64,000 bases of DNA from Lepisosteus oculatus (Eukaryota > Chordata > Actinopteri > Semionotiformes > Lepisosteidae): NCBI RefSeq assembly GCF_040954835.1, contig NC_090698.1, positions 4,524,501 to 4,588,500 on the forward strand, in the 5' to 3' direction. Under the pieces are notes generated by a model, which was not told the origin of the DNA, searched no databases, and saw only the letters and a program-made list of their open reading frames with translations. The translations under genes and the position numbers were made by a program. Below, piece after piece: positions 60,701 through 64,000 of the stretch; position 1 is the stretch's first letter; each line of letters begins with the position of its first letter.

Positions 60701-62243
60701 TTTGATGAAAGGCACTTTAGAAATAAAGGTTTTTGTTATAATAAGCATGCTAACTTGTAATATGCAAATAAAAACAACACAAATGAGAGTGTCTACATTT
60801 ACATGTAAAGCTGACCGAAAGATCCCAACATTCACAGTGGTGGTGGTTATTCCAGGTCCTGATGAGCTCCAGTATTTACTGGCTGCTTTCAATCAATTAA
60901 GCATGAAAAATAATAAAATAAATGCCACATTAGCCACAAGAGGGATGTGCAACTCCAAGGACACACTCCTGTCAGTATCCATCACCCTCATTTGACAGTG
61001 ACCCACAAGGACTTCATCAGAGATGGTGCAAGGCTCTTGCTCGGAGAGAGAATGAATGTTTAAGGCAAAAAGTATGTCTCCCATCAACTGAATGTTTCCA
61101 GGCTCAGTCATTATTTACTATTAATTTATACAGTTATGCCATTCAGTATCGCAGCACTTTCCTGTAGGGATTAATGCAATAACTATCATACTAACAGTAG
61201 ATCTGCGTCTGTGGCTGGAAGGTTGCCAGCTCGTATCGCTCTGCCGGGCGTGGAATACGAACCAGCAACCTTCCAGCCATAGCTGTATAATTATTAGTAA
61301 ATAATGACTGCTCCAGGGGTACTGTATAAATGGCTGACCCTGCGCTCTGACCCCCAGCTTCTCTCCCTGTCTGTGTGTCTCATGGAGAGCAAGCTGGGGT
61401 CTGCGAAAAGAAATTCCTAATGCAAGAAATTGTATATGACCAATAAAGTGATCTTATCAACCCTGAAACCTGTCATTCTGAAATGCACTACAGAGCATCC
61501 AGCCAGAGAGTTAAGAATTTAACTTTACGACCACACAAATTAAGAGTACAACAATCTCTGCTCTAACACCATCAGTTTATAAAGACGTGGGGAAAACTCA
61601 TTTTTAAGCGAGTGTTTGTTTAAGGTAGTCTGAACGCACTGTATTTGACTATTGTTATGAAAGACCTGCAGGTTAATTTACAAATTACACACTTGTGGTC
61701 ACCGTGGGGTTTTATTCTAAACCGGACATCTATGAAATCATCCGGATTGTAGCTTTGCAGGAATAGGGCAGGTCACCCCTGCTTCAGATAACACCAGTGT
61801 TTCCATCTGTTAGCAGTTTGGTTTTCCTTGTACAAAAAAAGTGAGCCCTGCATTTCCATTTACAGGACTGCCATCTGGCTTTCCGCAAAGCAGGGCTGTG
61901 TGACTGACCATCCATGGTGTTTCAACAGCTCCCTTTACTACATAATTAACAGGTATCAACCACATCACAAGAGCCACTTGCCATGCATAATTTACGATGG
62001 CAAATCCACATTTTAGTCCATCCCTGACAGATCCCAAAATATGAACAATAAACCCAAGTACAGTCCATCTATTGCAAGATCCGTTGACTCTTCTTTGAAG
62101 AGTTACCCCTCCCCACAAAAACATAGTTCCCTGCAGTGAAGACATTTTAAGATTTGTCCAGTTCGAAAAAGGTACCTTGTTCAGCTCTTCTATTCGTCTC
62201 ACAGAATACGGATTGCTTGAAGAGTTTTCAAAGTAAACATAAT
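39634..62243 (-). CDS. MTA1: MTA1, metastasis-associated protein 1 (NuRD subunit), 5'-partial
   Basis: Nineteen coding exons (2-20) join with matching phases into 687 complete codons plus the end of one split codon; exon 1 lies beyond the window. Adding about nine exon-1 residues gives about 697 residues, versus 715 in human; the gap fits the 18-residue optional human insert after LADKHA. Domains with that numbering: BAH about 1-146; ELM2 about 147-258, which recruits HDAC1/2; SANT about 265-317; GATA zinc finger C376-x2-C379-x17-C397-x2-C400; RBBP4/7-binding repeats R1 (about 456-494) and R2 (about 648-669); SUMO consensus IKAE at K491; SUMO-interacting tail IVIED. The block [14 protein letters not shown] and the C-terminus EEPIVIED separate MTA1 from MTA2 and MTA3. 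The protein acts in the nucleus as a scaffold of the deacetylase-remodelling complex. No frameshift or stop interrupts it. Confidence 0.95.
41755..41909 (-). CDS. MTA1: MTA1 coding exon 19
   Basis: 155 nt encoding [20 protein letters not shown] and [20 protein letters not shown]. The donor is GTAACG. Confidence 0.95.
42018..42357 (+). repeat. 5S rRNA-derived SINE, copy 1 (internally deleted)
   Basis: The head follows 5S rRNA order: CTATCACCCTGTAATGC, AGCTCAGCAGGTGTGAGCC, TGGCCAGTACTTGGAGGGGA. A body with CCAGTAGGGGGCGCTC follows, then a shortened tail ending TGTAAGGAATT. It lies in MTA1 intron 18. Confidence 0.8.
43515..43534 (-). CDS. MTA1: MTA1 coding exon 18 (20-nt microexon)
   Basis: 20 nt between CTTTTTAG and GTAAGA, encoding GLPNHSQ (human GLANHGQ). 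It shifts phase from 1 to 0, which exon 19 requires, so it cannot be skipped without breaking the frame. Confidence 0.88.
44497..44532 (-). CDS. MTA1: MTA1 coding exon 17 (36-nt microexon)
   Basis: 36 nt between TTGTCAG and GTAAGG, encoding [12 protein letters not shown], a near match to the human basic segment [12 protein letters not shown]. Phase 1 at both ends. Confidence 0.92.
44887..45244 (-). pseudogene. Unrecognised exon-like or pseudogene sequence in an MTA1 intron
   Basis: A good acceptor (CCCTGCTCAG) precedes a frame reading [37 protein letters not shown]. After a single frameshift near 45110 the next frame reads [33 protein letters not shown] and ends EEPRLD and a stop at 44887. 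Codon use and composition look protein-like in both halves. I do not recognise the family. It may be a decayed terminal exon of another gene or a processed copy nested in MTA1 intron 16. Confidence 0.4.
45336..45625 (+). repeat. tRNA-derived SINE, family A, copy 2 (most complete)
   Basis: It begins GGGGCGGAGCGGTGGCTC, has the B-box GGTTCAAATCC (about 45391), then GTTGGGCCCCTGAGCAAGGC, and ends with a tail CCTAATGCAAGAAATTGTAT and AATAAAG. It lies in MTA1 intron 16. Confidence 0.88.
45817..45975 (-). CDS. MTA1: MTA1 coding exon 16
   Basis: 159 nt encoding [31 protein letters not shown] and [14 protein letters not shown], the block that marks the gene as MTA1. Confidence 0.95.
46411..46500 (-). 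CDS. MTA1: MTA1 coding exon 15
   Basis: 90 nt encoding [20 protein letters not shown] and PLEVIVKYL. The donor is GTCAGT. Confidence 0.92.
47290..47476 (-). CDS. MTA1: MTA1 coding exon 14
   Basis: 187 nt encoding [20 protein letters not shown] and [10 protein letters not shown]. It carries the first RBBP4/7-binding repeat and the SUMO consensus at K491. Its first 12 residues are unlike the human linker, so the exact acceptor is slightly less sure. Confidence 0.9.
47953..48104 (-). CDS. MTA1: MTA1 coding exon 13
   Basis: 152 nt encoding [40 protein letters not shown] and GPARNSM. It supplies the second pair of GATA-finger cysteines (C397, C400). Confidence 0.96.
48504..48619 (-). CDS. MTA1: MTA1 coding exon 12
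   Basis: 116 nt encoding [20 protein letters not shown] and a variable linker, then ACESCY with the first two zinc ligands (C376, C379). The acceptor is the rather weak TTATGAAG. Confidence 0.92.
49480..49925 (-). repeat. 5S rRNA-derived SINE, copy 2 (near full length)
   Basis: On the minus strand the head matches 5S rRNA well: AGATCTCGGGAGTTAAGCA, GGGCCTGGTCAGTACTGGGA, TGGGAGACC. A roughly 300-base body follows, then the tail AAGCACTGTATGTAAGGAAT. It lies in MTA1 intron 11. Confidence 0.88.
50013..50071 (-). CDS. MTA1: MTA1 coding exon 11
   Basis: 59 nt encoding [19 protein letters not shown]. The donor splits the codon for Y342. Confidence 0.95.
50410..50785 (-). repeat. tRNA-derived SINE, family B, copy 1
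   Basis: On the minus strand a tRNA-like head with GATTCGAGCCTGG (B-box, about 50714-50726) leads into a body ending CCTCATTCTCCCC. The copy at 57085-57410 has the same head and the same terminal phrase. It is not part of the MTA1 coding sequence. Confidence 0.55.
50883..50957 (-). CDS. MTA1: MTA1 coding exon 10
   Basis: 75 nt in phase 0, encoding [20 protein letters not shown] and RYVQQ of the SANT domain. Confidence 0.96.
51965..52153 (-). CDS. MTA1: MTA1 coding exon 9
   Basis: 189 nt in phase 0, encoding [40 protein letters not shown] and [19 protein letters not shown]. It ends ELM2 and starts SANT. Confidence 0.96.
52556..52580 (+). repeat. (GCTGG)5 array at the MTA1 exon 8 donor
   Basis: Five perfect GCTGG units on the plus strand. 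In the MTA1 transcript they read CCAGC and begin seven bases into the intron. Confidence 0.95.
52587..52686 (-). CDS. MTA1: MTA1 coding exon 8
   Basis: 100 nt encoding [20 protein letters not shown] and [13 protein letters not shown] of ELM2. The donor GTAAGC runs straight into a CCAGC pentanucleotide array. Confidence 0.95.
53324..53426 (-). CDS. MTA1: MTA1 coding exon 7
   Basis: 103 nt encoding [20 protein letters not shown] and [14 protein letters not shown] of ELM2. Confidence 0.95.
53860..54432 (+). repeat. 5S rRNA-derived SINE, copy 3 (full tail)
   Basis: The head has GCTATATCGCCCTGCAGC, AAGCTCAGCAGGTGTGAGCC and GACGGGAGACCTCCTGGGAA. The body contains CCAGTAGGGGGCGCTC. The tail TAACTGTAAAGCGCTTTGAG to TGTAAGGAATTAC resembles L2 tails such as the one near 8705. 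It lies in MTA1 intron 6. Confidence 0.85.
54848..54965 (-). CDS. MTA1: MTA1 coding exon 6
   Basis: 118 nt encoding [20 protein letters not shown] and [17 protein letters not shown]. It spans the BAH to ELM2 transition. Confidence 0.95.
55920..55983 (-). CDS. MTA1: MTA1 coding exon 5
   Basis: 64 nt encoding [20 protein letters not shown] of the BAH domain, with donor GTAAGA. Confidence 0.94.
56566..56692 (-). CDS. MTA1: MTA1 coding exon 4
   Basis: 127 nt, encoding [12 protein letters not shown] and then [20 protein letters not shown] (BAH domain). The splice gives the short form without the 18-residue human insert. Confidence 0.95.
57085..57410 (+). repeat. tRNA-derived SINE, family B, copy 2
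   Basis: The tRNA-like head has the B-box GGTTCGAGCC (about 57140-57149). The end carries CCTCATTCTCCCC as in the reversed copy at 50410-50785. It lies in MTA1 intron 3. Confidence 0.55.
57421..59752. other. MTA1 intron 3, no nested gene supported
   Basis: A CpG-bearing block lies around 57830-58080. A 219-codon open frame at 58435-59094 (plus) has no recognisable domain and is treated as chance. Confidence 0.35.
59753..59846 (-). CDS. MTA1: MTA1 coding exon 3
   Basis: 94 nt encoding [18 protein letters not shown] and on to LADKHA (BAH domain). The donor is GTGAGT. The frame stays open about 138 codons into the intron. Confidence 0.95.
59847..61099. other. MTA1 intron 2, left part, nothing recognised
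   Basis: Only short, unrecognised frames are seen. The SINE fold-back at 61105-61460 lies in the same intron. Confidence 0.35.
61105..61460 (+). repeat. tRNA-derived SINE, family A, copy 3, with fold-back rearrangement
   Basis: The family-A body and tail are clear from about 61310 (CTGCTCCAGGGGTACTGTA to AATGCAAGAAATTGTAT). Upstream, TGGCTGGAAGGTTGC (about 61212) recurs inverted as GCAACCTTCCAGCCA (about 61265), and a 33-base stretch at 61105-61137 recurs inverted at about 61277-61309. Confidence 0.75.
62176..62243 (-). CDS. MTA1: MTA1 coding exon 2
   Basis: 68 nt, with acceptor GCAG before it and donor GTACC after it. It starts inside the codon for D10 and encodes [20 protein letters not shown] of the BAH domain. 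Human has LI where this has SV. Confidence 0.93.
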
Positions 62244-64000
62244 CTGCAAAAAAATAAAAAAGAAGCTGGTTACTGCAATGTATTCTTTCTTTCCTTCCAC
62301 TTCACTAAGCCGAAGTAGACAGACCAACAGCTCAACTGAAAGACGGGCAGGTAAAAGTACGAGTATTTATGGATTCGTTCGGAATTCCTGCAGGAAGTCA
62401 GCAGGCTGAGCCCTACAGTCGTCGCTGCCTCCAGGTCTGGGCTTGCTTGTCCCGTGACCTGCTGCCACTGGTGTTCCCCCAGGCGGTGCTACACAGCTCT
62501 CCGGAGTGCCTCTGCTCTCACAGGGCATTTCCTGTTCCCTGGACAGCGGCCCTGCCAGGCCGGTGCGAGGGAGGGATTTCCCTGCAGGGCAAGCTGGACA
62601 CAAGTGTGCAAGCATGTGGCTCAACAAGCTCTCTCTCTCTCTCTCTCTCTTCCAGGTGAGGCAAATAAGACTCTCCGGCTCTTCAGACACCCGACACAGT
62701 CAAGATGCTTGATAACCTGTTATTTTCACGTACAGGAGCAGAGAGCAGTAGCACTTCCAGGTTCAAATGGAGCAAAGAGAACTCTTAGATGCTTGAGTCG
62801 CATGTGGAAAACTTGAAGAGTGGGAGCGCAGCGCCCTGAAAGAGTTCATCACAGGCAGGGCACAGCAGAGGACTGCACGGGACAGCAGAATCACAGCAGG
62901 TCACACATAGTAAGACAAGCAATAAAGCAGGGCAAAACAAAGCAAACTGACAAGATCAGCCAAGTCCAGTTTTTCTCTCGCGCTTTCAGGCAAGCGGCTG
63001 CCCACTGTGATTTTCACGCCAGCGAGGGAAGACTCCATCGGCAGGCACTGCACACTTGTCTTGATCCGCACGGGGAAGCTCTGGGACTCTTGACTGTCGC
63101 CGCGCGACAGCGAGGGCCTGCAGCCCCCCCATGAGCGAACAAACCCGCCGCAGCCCGGAGAGATCTGGCCGCGTGTGCTGTTCTCAGAGGGCCTCCCGAG
63201 ACCCTGCCTCAGACTCGGAGCGTGTGTGCGTGTGGGAGCAGGGGGAGCTGGGGGAGGGGGGCTCCCCCCCCCCCCCCCGCCGCCTGCCCGGCACGTCTGA
63301 GGCACAAGACGCCGAACGCCGGCAGCAGGTCCCACAGCTGGCTGGACCCCGGGCTGAACAGCACTGCTGTGGCGAAGAGGCTTACGTCACCCGCCTGCTC
63401 CATGCATCTGATCTGGAGCACGAGCCCCAGCCTAGCACCTAACTTCTAGGCCTCAAGCATCGAGCTTTTCCTTACAACCTCAGCGGCTAAACTAAAAGGG
63501 TATTTTTCCCGCTTTCCCATTCCGCAGGCATGCTTGTACCTGCCTTTCCTCGGATCCCTGTCTCGCTCTTATGCGCTCTCCTGGCTGTTACAAAGCCCTA
63601 CAGAAGCCCCGGACAGGAGTCACTGCTTTAACGGCTTCAAGGACGACAGAGACCCAGTCTTGAGCACGGTCGTGTTGTGCTCTTCTATGCGTGTTTGTGC
63701 AGTGGCTGTGGTGCTATTGAAGAGCATGAACAGAGCCAGCTGCAGGTCACGAGCAAAAACACATGCAATGGGCAGCCTTTCACCTCCGCCCACTACTGCA
63801 GAAAACCCCAGGGCTGGCGGCTGTGAGCGGGGCGCCAACACCTCGTGTCGTCTTTAAAAGAGGATCAGGAAGGCAGAAACCTAAAGGGACAACTCCGACC
63901 TGAAACAGCTGATCCACAGGGAAACACGTGCATCCCAGAAGCCTTTCCTTTCCTTGCAGGTGCTTTGGGGTCTTTGCATTCTCCCTGCCATGAGCAGATC
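62244..64000. other. MTA1 intron 1 (partial) with CpG-rich block
   Basis: A (CT)n array is at 62629-62650 and a 15-base C run at 63264-63278. A CpG-rich block spans about 62990-63420. No frame resembling the conserved start MAANMYRVG is present on the minus strand, so exon 1 and the main promoter should be further right. Confidence 0.45.
62629..62650 (+). repeat. (CT)11 microsatellite
   Basis: Uninterrupted CT dinucleotides in MTA1 intron 1. Confidence 0.95.

Noticed and set aside
62990..63420. CpG-rich block as the MTA1 promoter and exon 1
   Set aside because: No minus-strand frame there encodes the conserved MAANMYRVG start; the block may be regulatory but is not exon 1.

Overview
This window looks like a piece of a ray-finned fish genome. 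It holds large spliced vertebrate genes with GT-AG introns. Between them lie 5S-rRNA-derived and tRNA-derived SINEs, L2-type LINE fragments, Penelope-like retroelements, a hAT remnant and a small LTR element. The repeat set would suit a non-teleost ray-finned fish (gar, bowfin or similar), but that placement is inference and cannot be proved from this sequence.

Layout. From about 0.5 to 4.5 kb on the minus strand lies TMEM229B, with its whole coding sequence in one exon and a likely non-coding first exon and CpG promoter near 4.3-4.5 kb. From 4.5 to 12.8 kb is AT-rich intergenic DNA with two fold-back Penelope-like insertions; one of them encloses an exact 80-bp copy of sequence lying 2 kb away. 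At 12.9-14.3 kb (plus) is a family-92 glycosyltransferase (GT92) gene. From 14.3 to 31 kb is a repeat-rich stretch: a hAT remnant, a nearly complete but frameshifted Penelope-like element with RT and GIY-YIG domains, an L2 fragment and a compact LTR element. At 31.1-32.6 kb (plus) is a second GT92 gene, a diverged tandem paralogue. From 32.6 to 39.6 kb no gene is recognised. From 39.6 kb to beyond the right edge (minus) is MTA1, a NuRD co-repressor subunit. Nineteen coding exons can be placed with consistent splice phases, including microexons of 36 and 20 nt; exon 1 lies outside the window.

The genes do not form a pathway. TMEM229B encodes a small multi-pass membrane protein, the GT92 pair are predicted type II Golgi glycosyltransferases, and MTA1 is a nuclear chromatin protein. 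Much of the unusual content is in how transposable elements have rearranged: all three Penelope-like insertions are inverted or fold-back, one captured local DNA, and one SINE near 61.2 kb has an inverted copy of its own flank inside it.
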